Part shown: positions 40,801-52,500 of the stretch, one piece after another | How the letters are laid out: the number at the start of each line of letters is the position of its first letter | Position numbering within the stretch: the stretch's first letter is position 1 | From: Asterochloris sp. CNOR1 | Taxonomy: Eukaryota > Chlorophyta > Trebouxiophyceae > Trebouxiales > Trebouxiaceae | Direction of reading: 5' to 3' | DNA: 64,000 nt | Assembly: GCA_963969365.1 (NCBI GenBank) | Contig: OZ017763.1 | Location: 1,488,001 to 1,552,000, forward strand | The notes under the pieces: model-generated | Databases searched by the model: none | Told to the model about the DNA's origin: nothing | What the model saw: only the letters and a program-made list of their open reading frames with translations | Translations under genes and position numbers: made by a program

Positions 40801-43161
40801 GCTCTTGGAGAGCTGCAGTTGGGCGGGCGCTGGTGGCTTGTTGGTGGCAGCATTGCCTGGCATGCAACTGAGAGGCAGCTGCATGAAGGAAGACAGGGTG
40901 CTGCTGATGTGTGTGCAGTCACTGAGTGCTGTTGCCTGTGCAGGCCTGGCGTCTTCTACACCATCAAGATGGATGGCTGTCTAGATGTGTGGGACTACTT
41001 CTACAAGCAGAATGAGCCAACGCTGCAGGTGAGTTCAGTTTCAAGAAGCTTGCTGGGCAGCGCAAAGCGATACCTTATGTGCACAACTGGATCATGCTGC
41101 AGGCAGGGGGCAGCTGTGTGGCTGGAATTTGGTTGTGTGCTGAGCCCTTCCTGCAAGCTGCAGCTGAGAATGTACTAACGGCATGCATGGGTCACGTACT
41201 GGCAGGGGCAGGTGGATCTCCTCAGCTTACAGCTTGACTGGGGTGCTGGCAGGGTTGCTTGCAAGGGGCTGGGGGTCACATTGTGCACAACTTACCACAT
41301 GGCGGACTGGTTGCAGACGTAATACAGCATGCTGCAGATTGGGCCACTCGTGTCTGCTCGCGTTCAGTCCAGCCCAGAGCTGGTGTCGCGTCCCCTGTCC
41401 CAATCTGCAGGTGCAAGTCACAGACCAGCCGCTGACCAGCTTCAAGATGATGGAGAATGGGCGCGTGGGCGCGGCAGGCAGCGCAGATGGCGCCACCACC
41501 ATCCTCCAGTTCAGCGACAGCCTGGTGGACATCCAGCCCAACGAGAAGCAGGCCATCACCTCGGTAAGCTCCTTGGAGGCAGCAGGACAGAGCACGGCAC
41601 AGCAGTGGCAGGCCAGCGCCCCAGATGGGTCGTGCCCGGACCTGTCTGCCAGGCTGCTGCTGGCCCCGCTGCAGCAGATGCAGGCAGCTTGGTGGGCATC
41701 CAGCTCAGTGCATCACCTCAGAAAGCTGTGCTGCATGCTGACAGTGCAACAAGAATTCTGTTGGCTGGCTGTGGCTTGTTGCTTGCCGTCGGTACAGGCA
41801 GCCAGGTAGACACCAAGCCTAATGAGAGGCAGGCCATCACCTCATTCAGCTGTGCAGATGAAGCAGAAGTGAGTGTGACAGAAGGGTGCGCCAATCTGGG
41901 TGGGCCATGCACCAGGCTGTTGGCAGCCTGTCAGCAGCAGGTGCACTCAGCCTGACGCAATTGCAGCCCAGTGAGATGCAGGCCATCACCTCAGTGAGCC
42001 TTTGCACGGAGACAAGGCAGCACAACAAGAGATCTTTGTGTTATTGCAGACCTTCAGACATGGAGATGCAGGCTCTGGCAGAAGACGTGATGCAGCTCAC
42101 ATGTGGCTGCCTTACCGAGTGATTTTGGCCATACCCCCCCACCATCAAGTCGGGATCACCCCCTGCCCTGCCTGTGCAGATCTTTGAGCGGGAGACCAAC
42201 CGTGAGAAGAACCTGGAGAAGGCAATGAAGGAGGCAAAGATAAAGGCACGCAAGGAGGCCGCCAAAGGCGGCGATGCTGCCTTCGATGCAGACTTGCCGC
42301 CCGCAGAACTTGAAAAGGTGGGGCCAGGTCTAGGGCCAGCACTGAGTGGTAATTCTCTGGTTGATGTCTCACATTAACTCTCCTGACGTCTCAGCGGTGC
42401 AAGTCTGGATGTGCAAGGAGGCAGCTGAGGGGGCCAATGCTGCTCGTGATGGGTATATGGCGCAAGCAAGACTCCAGGATACGGGTTTCAGTTCGGAAGT
42501 CAAGGTGTAGCTCTGATGGCACATTCTGGCTGCACAGCTTGCGGCAGCAAGCCAAGGCTGCCGTGAGTGGTCGTACAAGGGGGCCGCCAAGGGCTGAATG
42601 TGACAGGTTGGGCCTGTTCAGGCTGAAACTGTTGGGCAGAGGCTGCTTTGAATGGACAGTGCTGCCTGCTGAGCTCGGACAGGTGTAGTCGCGCAGCGCT
42701 GGCTGAAACGCGGCTGTTGCGGGGTGCTGAGGGGCGCTGGTAGTCTGGTGCATGCTTGGCACATTGTGTTGCTGGACAACGCTGATTGCTCTGGCAGGGA
42801 ACCTTGCGCCTGCTCGGTCAAGGAGGTGGCTGGCACCAGAGAGTGCCTGAATTTGTGTTGCCGTGGCCTGGTAAATCTGCAGTCCAGCATAGCGCCATGC
42901 TGGAGGCAAGCGCCTCCTATGCAGCAATGCCCAGGCTCATGCTGCGAAAGCTGTTCTGCTACATCTGTCCTGAACTCACTGCCAGGCATCTTAAGGTGCC
43001 TGTCTGTGCTGCGCACGGCTTGCTGTAGGTAGCGTCCTGTGTGTTTTACGCATTGCACACCTTGTGCTCCTCTGAATGACTGTTGCACGCCAAAGAAACC
43101 TGCCATGCTGCTGCAGTTGGAGAAGGAGTTCTTGGACAACACAACTGAGGCGCAATCTTAG
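34822..43161 (+). CDS. ODA6: Outer-arm dynein intermediate chain 2 (IC2/ODA6, DNAI2)
   Basis: WD-repeat intermediate chain of the axonemal outer dynein arm, needed for arm assembly and docking to doublet microtubules. Exons: 34822-34827 (only ATGGAG), 34914-34985, 35340-35444, 36164-36277, 36581-36694, 37629-37745, 38238-38387, 38595-38701, 39020-39206, 39855-39957, 40292-40460, 40944-41028, 41411-41563, 42180-42317, 43117-43161 (TAG). Phases chain throughout, giving 554 residues against 567 in Chlamydomonas. Family landmarks in order: [142 protein letters not shown]. The intron after 39206 has a GC donor. It implies that the organism builds motile flagella at some stage. Confidence 0.97.
37988..38175 (+). 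repeat. Intronic decayed copies of the start of IC2 exon 7
   Basis: The real exon starts at 38238 ([15 protein letters not shown]). Three upstream segments resemble it with its acceptor: 37988-38025, 38068-38130 (reads [15 protein letters not shown]) and 38131-38175 (reads [13 protein letters not shown], then a stop). The last two abut each other in direct tandem. They are interpreted as junction duplicates that are not used, because they contain stops or break the frame. Confidence 0.82.
38772..38846. repeat. Roughly 39-bp tandem duplication in an IC2 intron
   Basis: A unit beginning GTGTCTGCCCCTGAGGACCC and ending in CCACACACAG is repeated once with very few differences (about 38772-38808 and 38812-38846). 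The near identity points to a recent duplication. Confidence 0.85.
41686..42000 (+). repeat. Three intronic decayed copies of the end of IC2 exon 13
   Basis: The real exon ends at 41563 with codons for [12 protein letters not shown] followed by GTAAGC. Similar blocks lie at 41686-41725, 41800-41850 (reads [12 protein letters not shown]) and 41947-42000 (reads [11 protein letters not shown], followed by a GTGAGC donor). The third keeps a good donor but has no matching acceptor and frame. All lie in the one intron that follows the exon. Confidence 0.85.
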
Positions 43162-43546
43162 TCGGTGTCAGTTGCAAGAGGCATGCCTCTTGCCTTGCCT
43201 CGCGAAGCAGGTCCCGACTATGCGAGCATCTCTCGGCCTTTGCAGAGACAATCCTTTCCCTGATCCTGTATAAGGCACAGCAAAGCTGAATGCGCTTGTG
43301 CCATGGCCATGTAAAGTGTTGGTCATCAAGCTGGACACCTTGTTGGGCCATCCAATGGTGTGCAACAGTCAACCATTGCTGCTCGGAGTTCGGCAGGCTC
43401 GAACTTGGCCGGCCCAGGGCGTTACTGGTCGAGGTGCAGGTGACCTGATTCAAGCTAAGGCTGAGTTTGAGCCTCTGTCCCAAGCCTGACAGCTTGAAGC
43501 AGCTGTTGAGGCACTTTAAAGACACAGATCGCATTCAGTTGGCAGC

Positions 43547-46500
43547 ATGATACTCACGAGGCATGCAATCAAGCGTTTCGCAGGCCTGTTGCTACTGGCG
43601 CTAGTTCCTGGAGTGTTGTCCCAGAGCTCTGGTGCGTGCCTGAGCCAATTGCACCATTTCCACTGCAGAATGGAGGTGTGTTGCACAGTGCAAAGCCTTC
43701 TTTGGCATGCCATGAGTGACTAACGCCTCGAGGGGCCTGGACATGCACCTGGCTTGCCGTTCAGCGTGCCAGCCCTGCTGCTCCAGCACGAAGCCATGTC
43801 ACATGCCTGCAGACACCTCCTCGCCACCCAATTCCTGTGGCGGTGTGCCCATTCCTTCCACACAGGTGCGCCCCAACCAAGGCTGCTTGATTGCTGTCAA
43901 GTAAATGCTTCAGCTGCCCCTGCACTTTCTTGTACAAGTGTGCCAGGCTTTTGTGCACAGCTAAAGATGTTGCGGCCCTGGATTGTTTGCTCTACTGCTG
44001 TTCTGCAGTTCAATGCCTCGTGGACCGCCAGCCAATCTTTTGGCAGCGCCTGCTGGTGCCAGAGCAGTGGGGCTCCCGGGTGGCAGCTGTGCCCAGCGCT
44101 GGGGGGCAACACATCGCCGCAACCCGACCCTGTGCAGTCTGCGGTGGATGCGACAGGGGTGAGCTGCTGTGGCAGGTGCCGGGGTCTTGCACTGTTGCTG
44201 CCTTGTGGCACTGCGCAAAGTTCTGTGCTGCAGAGAGTGGGTCTACAAGGGCACCTTGGGGGGCCATGGGGCATGCCGGGCCAGGCCAGTTCCATGGTCT
44301 CAATGCAGCATTGAGGGTATCTTGAAGTGACGTGCAGGCACGCCCCTGCAGCTCAAGGCTGCCTGCCTGCTGTATCAGCACCTAGCTTGGCCATGTTCAG
44401 GTGCTGGCCATCTGAGGCCATGGCCTCACCACAACATGCACCTTTAGCTTTTGCCCCTCGCGGTTACTTGTGCTGTGTGCTGGGAGTGCCCAGGTGGCGT
44501 TCACCAGTCTCCCTGTGTACTAGCCTTTGCTCAAGCGCACGCTATGCACAGTTTGACACGCCAGAGCTGCTGTAGCTCCTTAGAAAACCCTCTGCAGGTG
44601 GTCATCATTAAAGTCTCTGCACCCCCAGCAGCACCTGAAAATCTCAGCTGTGCAGGGACTAGCTGTGGGGATGGTTTGCTGTGGACCTTTGCTCAAGGTG
44701 CTGACAGCAATCCAGGTTTGAGGTCTGCAAAGCTCTTGTCCTGCAGGTGGTGATCAGCGAGGTCTCTGCGTCCACCAGCGGCGGTGACGACTGGGTGGAG
44801 CTGCTCAACAAGGGCAGTTCAACAGCATCCCTGCAGGTGAGTTTGGGGTCACCTCCATCGCTGTCCTGCTGTCACACTCCAATGGTCTGATGGGAGGGCA
44901 AGTTGACACAGCCGCAACACCCTTCAGGCAGCATCTGCCTGATGCATGGCAGGGTCACCGCGATAAGGGGCCGAACAAAGGTGTTGGCAGGCTGTAAGGC
45001 AATGCGCTGGTGGCCATCACATGGCTTTGTAGCCAGCCAGATCCCATTTCAGCATCTTAGCCAGCTTAAGGCCTGCAGCCAAACATGAAGCCGACATCTA
45101 GGCGTTCAAGCTGACTTTGGCAGGGTGCCGCCAGTCCGCATACAGGCAGTACTCATCTGTCTCGCAACAGTTCACTACAGGCCTCCTGACTTGCCAAGCA
45201 CTGTCAGCCAGTCAGGCTGGGAGCACTTGGGTAGTCAGGTCAGGCCTGCAGTCAGCTGGCGTACAGGCGATGTGCTGTTGGAGCAGGGCATGCCATTTCC
45301 TCCCTCTGGCAGGGCATGGCAGGGCACTGAGATGCTCACCGCACAGGCAATGCACGATGCTCGGGCAGCCATCAGGACGCTCTGGTGAGGTGCAGCACAC
45401 AGCCTTAGTGACAGCTCACAACCTGCCTGAAGATGTCCACTCAGCTGCTTCTGCTGAGGTGTCACTTAGGCTGTGTGCTGCACCTCCCCAATTTTCTCTT
45501 GATAGCTGCCCCAGCATTGTGCATTGCCTGTGCAATGAGCATCAAGGTTTTTGGCCATGCCCTGCGAGAGAGGGGACATGGCCATGATAGGCCTCGCTCA
45601 GATGTCTTCAGCTGCTGCTGTTTGTCTTTGTGTACATGCCAGCTTGTGATAACCAACCCCATCTGGCACTGGCTTGCACTTATGATGCTGTGGCTGACTG
45701 AGGCACCAGCAGAATGAACAGAGGCAGACAGGTATGGGAGAGAATGTTCCTCTAGAGTTCAGCGCCAATGTGCTGAGCTCCAATAAAACATGGCCGTACT
45801 GCAACATGTGGGTCAGTGGGACAAGTCGTGCCTCTAACAGGGCAAGTCATGGTGCAGTGCGTCTCAGTGGCCTGAATCATGCCCCTCACATTGAACCCCT
45901 TAGCCAACAGCACCCTGTGCCAGGCTGTGCCATTGAATTCTCCTCTCAATCAAAGCATTTGTCTAATGCAGGGTGATTGCCTTTCAGCAGAGCATGTTTG
46001 CACCTTGAGCCTCCCGTCCTCTCGTCTAACAGCATCCTGGCAGTACTTGGGCACTGGCCTCTGCTATCACAGAAGCATTTGTGTGCAGCAGGCTCAGCGC
46101 CAGCCAGATGGACAGGTCATGACGTTCAACTACGAGTGTCAAATCCTGCAGCAGACACATCATTGAGTAACAGGAGAGGCCACTGGCCGCTCTGCCTACT
46201 GAAATGGGTCTCCTTCAGGGTCGGTGCCTATGCAACCAGTCACATCTGGAGCCTGGGTGAATAGGCACAGACCCTGCAGGAGACCCTCATCTGGAGCCTG
46301 TCAGCTGACAGCGGCCTGTGCCAGACTTGACCACTGGCCTCTCCTCTTCCTGAAGGAGGTGTCTGCTGCAGGATTAGAGCCCCTCACTTAAGCATGATTT
46401 TCTGCAGCGTTGGAAGGTCTCAGCCGCCAGCACTCTAAGGGAGGCTTGGCCACCGCCCCCTCCTGTCAACTCAGATGCATATGTACAGGACTGGAGCCTC

Positions 46501-49500
46501 TCTGCCGGCGGCATCCAAACAGAAGAGCCTCTCTGCAGCAATTGCTACATATATGTGCTGCTGTCAGTGATAAGCAAAAGGCTTCAAGCAAAGCTCAGCC
46601 GCAGCAGCTTGCCACTGTTCTCACCACTGGCCTGGCATTCCCGGGAACGCAAGGCCCTACAGGATGTGTCTCCTGCAGGGCTGAAGCCTCTCTGCCCGCA
46701 GCAACCAGACAGAGGAGCCTCTCAGCCACAGCACTCTGCAGCAGGCTTAATCAGGGGCCTCTCAATTCCCCGAAGGCTGTGTCTCCTGCAGGGCTGGAGC
46801 CTCTCAGCCGGTAGCAACCCCACAAACTTGTGGACGTTCCCCTCTGCCGCCTCTGTCCCAGCAGGCGACACCTTCCTGGTGTACACCAAGTTCAACAACG
46901 CAGGGGCTGGCAGTGGTGCCCTCACAGGGAGCAATCAGGTCTGTTCAACCTGTTGCGTCCAGCTGTCTCCACACAGGTACCAGAGATGCAGGGGCCAACA
47001 GCAAGCTCTGACAGGGGCGTTTGACCAGGTGCCCGCAGCTGTGGTGCATTCGTTTGTGCATGTCTCAGACATGGCAGAGTTGGTTGGCAACGCTCTTACA
47101 GGAGCCAACTAGGGGACGTGCAGCCCGCTGCATCGATACGCCTCTCACTGCAGCAGCAGGGGCCAGCAGCAAAGTCTGACAGGGGCCGACCAGGTACAGG
47201 CAGCCTGCTGCATGCTTGGTGCAGGCCTCAGAGCGTTCCACAGCCTGGCGGCAATGCCCGACAGGAGCCAGCTAGGCCTTTGCGGCCCTGCTGCAGTTTA
47301 ATGTGCAGGTCCAGCAATGCAAGGCCTGCAAGCAGTGACAGCTCTCACACTTTCTGTGATAATGGGGTTCGGCTGCTAGTGCTGACTCTCTGGTAAAGAT
47401 GTTGGCGCCCGCCGCTCTTGTTGCTGCAGCCTCTGCTGCACAGCTGGCTGCTTGAAGGAGTCTATGCTTGCGCCGCATGTTGCTGCCAGTGAAAGCGCTG
47501 CTGGGCTGAGCACAATGGTGCCAAACAGAGATGACTGCGGTGGCGGTGCAGAACAAAGCTGACACCACCTCTGGCTGCAGGCACAGGCCAACTTTGACCT
47601 GAGCTCCACAGGGGGCACTGTGGTGCTGCTTGATCCCTCAGGCAAAATCCAGAGCGCCATCAAGTACCCAGAGTAAGTTCAGGATGCGCACAGGCTGCCA
47701 CACCATCTGCCAAATACTGCGCTGCACGAAATTTGTTTAGAATCTTCCTCATGTGTCAGGCCTCAGAAAGGCAATGTCCTGCTATGCGGCCCCGAAGACA
47801 TAAAGCAGTGTGCATGCCATGTGAGTGCTGGCCATTGCCTCAGGGGGGGCCACAACCAGCCACACAGGCTGTCCCTTGCAGCTGTCAAGCCTGGGCCAAG
47901 CTTGCCAAGCCCACCTGAGCCACCAGTCCATCTTCTTGTCTGCAGGGTGATGAGCAACCAGACCTATGGCCTGGCCCCTGCAACCGTCACAGCCTCTGCT
48001 GGCCCCACCCCTGCCTCCACCTCTGGTCAAGGCTACGTGTTCCTGGCAAGTGCCACACCCAATGCACCCAATGCTGCAGCTGCCGCCGGCCCTACCATCA
48101 GCGGGTGAGCTCTGACGCTGAGCACAGCAATGCAGGAGCCCTGCAGTGCATGTTGCCTTGTGTGCCATGCATCGGAAGGCACTGGATGACAGGGCTCTGC
48201 TGTCATCCTTGAATGCTGTAGATCATGTCCAAGGAGGCGCTGTACAGGGCTCCTTCTCTGGACTGTGCCTGCTCAGCCTCTGGCCGCCATTGCAGTGCCT
48301 TGTTGCAGTTGCCCTGTGTCAGTCCCCAATGGCCATCCTCAGCCATGCTCAATCGCTACCTCCTGGGTGCAGGCTCACAGAGGACCCTGCCCAGCCCGCA
48401 GCTGGCAAGGACCTGCCCATCAGTGCCTATGTCCTGCAGGGCCTTTCCCCACTTGACGCTGTCAACCTGGAATACACCATTGGGTTTGCAGCGCCTACCA
48501 CTGTCAACATGACAGCAGGCTCAGGTGGGCCCAGCAAGGTTGTGACCTCCAGCATCGGCTGTTGTGTGTCAAATGGGCTGAACTGCATGATGTCAGCTGC
48601 TGGTGGCACCCCAATGTGCCTGCCTGCCCAGACACTTGCAGCCACCAGCAGCAGATGACAGCTGCAGCTCAAACAGGTGCTACGCTAGCTTGTCCAGCAA
48701 TCAAGGGCAGCGGTCATGGCTGCAACTGGCTTTGATTGTAACATGCTTCATGCTCCAAATTTGGCCGCAGGAAACCTGTACACCGCCAGCATTCCGGGGA
48801 GCGCCCTGACAGCAGGCAGCATGGTGCGCTGGAACGTGCAGGTGGGGCTGCCGTCCGCATTGTGGGGCCGCTGCCTGCTTCAAGGGGCTGTGGGTTTTAC
48901 TGTGGGGCTGCCGGCTGCGTTTTCAGGGCTGCCATTAGCATATTTGTCTAGCAAGGCGGTGCAACCTGTACAGGTATGTGCACACAAGGGTAGCTTGTCC
49001 ATCCATCCGCCATGGCCTGTCCAAGTGGATGAGCTGGCAGCAGCCCTAAGCGCCGGGCTGCTGCCTGCCTGCCAAGCAGTTGCTTGGCACTGACTATCCT
49101 GGGACCACCACCTGCAGTGCTGACCTCATGGCTGGTACGCTCCTGACTGCAGGCCAGCGACCAGTCAGGTGGCAAGGCCAGCCTGCCGCAGCAGACCGGC
49201 GACATGAGCAAGGCACAGAACTATGGCACTGTCGTGCAAGGTCCGCTGGACAGCAACCCCAGCAACCTGCCTACCCTGCACTGGTGAGTATGTACTCCAC
49301 ATCATGATGTGGCTGCCTGTACTAGTGAGTCTGTACTAGGCACTTGATGTGGCTGCCTGGTGTGCATGGGCGGAGCAGCTGCCGCTAACCCCAGCATCCT
49401 GCTGTTGCCCTATCTGTTGCTGGTTGTTGCCATGCAGGCTTGATATTGACGGCCTGGCAGCCACTGGCCTGAAAGCCTGAGGTCTCTTGGGCACAGACCC

Positions 49501-52500
49501 TTATAGCCTCCAGACTTGACTGCCACCTGTATGCAGGTTCAACACCGACAGTCTGGCAGCAACCAGCCAGAATGGCAGCGTGGGCTCCATGTGGTACCTG
49601 GGAAGCTTCTACGACAATGTGTTCACAGCGCGCCGCGGAGTCACAGCCCTGGCCTACCCCAAGCCCAAACTCAAGTTCAAAGCTGCCTCCACGGTGAGCT
49701 TCCTCTGAAAGCTGCACAGGCTGCAAGGGTGAGCTTCATGCCAACCACTTTGCTGGAGATTCTGCCACATGAGGTGACTCTTTTCAAGTGCTGCATGATA
49801 TGTCACCACCACCCTAAGGGGTCCTGCCACTTCCCTTAGGACACTAACACATGGCCAGCTTGATCATATGGAGTCCTGAAGGCCCACTTTCAATCCAGCA
49901 TTTGGGTTCTGCTGGCCATTGTTTGGCATCCCAGGCAAAGTGGCAGGACCCTTTGAGGTGGTGGTGGCATGTTCTGCAGCAGAACAATGGAGTACTTTTG
50001 TGGCAGAATCACCAGCAGAGTGGTTGGCATGTGACTTACCCTTGCAGCTTGTGCAGCCTTCCGAGGCTTTTGCCTGACTCAAGCCCCTCAGGTTGACCTA
50101 TACTGCCTGATCAATGTTCTACCATGGCCAAAGCCCACCTCCTTGGGATGCAGTCTGTTAGCGGGGCCACTGCAGGCTTCCTGTTTATGTGAGTGACCTG
50201 AAGGAAAGCATGCTGGCATGTCGTTATTTGGCCAGATGGCATGCTGCCAGCTCTCTCCCAGGCCCTCAGTGGGAGTGGCAAGCCGATGTAGTGTGCAGAC
50301 TTTCAGCAGCAGCCCCCTCTTGGTGAGTCAAAACTGCTTCCTGAGCTGTTTCAAGAGCTTCTGCTCGTGAAATGCTGCAGGTGTCAAAGCTTCGGTGGGG
50401 GCAGGCCTTCGGCGTCATTGTACACCTCATTTGCAGGCTTCTGGGAGTACTGTGAACGTGACTTGGCTTCCCTGCAGGTGTGGAACATCCAGTGGGGACA
50501 GGCCTTCCGCAAAACTGTGCACCTCAACAGCATGTACTATGAGCCAGGCGAGAAGAGCTACATCCGGGAGGCAGTCGCGTATCAAGCCGTCCAGTGAGCA
50601 ATGCATGTCACATGCCAGGCTGGGCAGCTGTGTGGCAGATGGCGAGCAACGTCAGGCTAGCACAGTAGTCGTTGAATGCATGTGGCATTTCAATGCAGTC
50701 TGCTGGCATGCAAGTGCCTGCAAGAACTGGATGCGGTAGACGGTGACACACAAATGGCTAGGTGAGTTTGCTGGCACCCAGCACAGCAAAAGGCAGTGCA
50801 TACCCTCCACTGTAACCGCATCTTGCAGTGCACAGGGGTGGCATGTAGATGGTGGGCATCATCCCCTGAAAGGCCTGATTCTTGTCTGGCTGCAGGCCTC
50901 TACAAGAGGTGCACTCTGCATGAACTTTGTTTCTACTGTAGTGCATCTCCTGAGTACATATTGGCAGTCCCTTTGCAATGTCCCTGCTGGTTGGCTCAAG
51001 GCCTAGCTGCTGCCTGGCCCTCTGCCAGAGACACTGCACAGGCATCACCTTGTCCAGAGCCCCATAACCCAAGCACACAGCCCACTCCATTGACATTCCC
51101 AATGAGTCGGACCGCCATGCTGGCAGCCTGCAGGGAGGGTGGCTACCCCTGTACCTGCTAAAGGCATTTCCCCCTATGGGGGGCGTAGCCCAGCACGCGT
51201 CCTGTCCAGCTCCTTGTTGCACCCACATGCTGTGCTGCCTCCCTGAACGCAGCCAGCACAAGGAAAACACCCTTTGTGCCTGCACTGAGTATGATGATTC
51301 TACACAGTTGAGCACAACGGCCTGTTGAGGCCCAAGCTGCAGGCTACAAGGCTGCCTGCCTTTTGGGAAGCTGCACACCTGTGGGCCACAGAAAGCTAGG
51401 CCTTACATGCTTTGCTGGCTGCCTTCAGGAAGTCTGGTGCCGCTTGGCCCGTTGTCAGACATCTGCAGTTGACAGATCAATGCATGTTTGGCTGGTTGCG
51501 CAGGACAGCTGGGCTCCCCGTGGCAGAAGAATGCTTGACTCCCCATGTTGCTGAGCGCAAGGTGCCTGCAGGAGGGGCCAGCGCCACCTGCTCCTGCACA
51601 GAGCGTTTTGCTGCAGCCGGGCCAGCTCGTGCGCATGGCCTGTGCACCAACCAAGGGCTGCACATGCAGAGGCACCATGCTGTGCTGCTCACATACTGTG
51701 CTGGCCGCCTGCAGGGAGGCTGCCGGTGCATGGGCAATTCAAATTTGCCAAATGGATGCACAAGCATGACATGAGCAATTTCTGCTGGCTGCTTTTAGGA
51801 TTGATATTTGCCCCCTGGCTGCACCTGCACAGAGCACTTCTTCTACGTGCACAGGGCCTGAGAACATGGCCACACATCGCACAAAACAGACCTCAACCCC
51901 GCTGCTGGCTGCCTGCAGAGAGGCTGGGCACACAGCATCTTGTGAGGGCCTCAGAGCAGCCTTCAGTATGTACGCCTCAAGTGCCATGCTGTGCTGACTG
52001 CCTGCAGAGAGGCTGGGGCCCCATGGGCCATTGACACCTTCATCTCAGTCAATATGAACAACAAATTCTACGGCATGTTCACGCTGGTGGAGAAGCAGGA
52101 CAATGAGTACCTGGCGGTGAGCGCATGTTGATTGACCAGGGCCTGCGCCCTTTATGGCAGGTGGTCGCCCATATGTGAGGCTGGTCATGGTGCGCTTGTG
52201 AATGCACCAACAAGTCAAGGCCCCAGAGGCTGGACCTCTCCTGCTGCTGGCATGGTGAGCTGCAGTGAGCGTGCATTAGCAAAGCATGGCATCAATCAGC
52301 TGCTGTTATGTGTGGGAGGTAAGGTGTTGCTGGACCTGCTTGAGCACTTGCTGGTCGCCTCTGGTCGCACATGTGTTGCTTCAGCTCAGGGTTGGCGGGC
52401 CAGACATGGCCTTACCAGAAGCTTGCCATTATGCTCTGCTCTGTGGTAGCTGACTGCTGTGCCAGGGCTTCTGCCAGACTTGCATGTTTGGCTTTGAATG

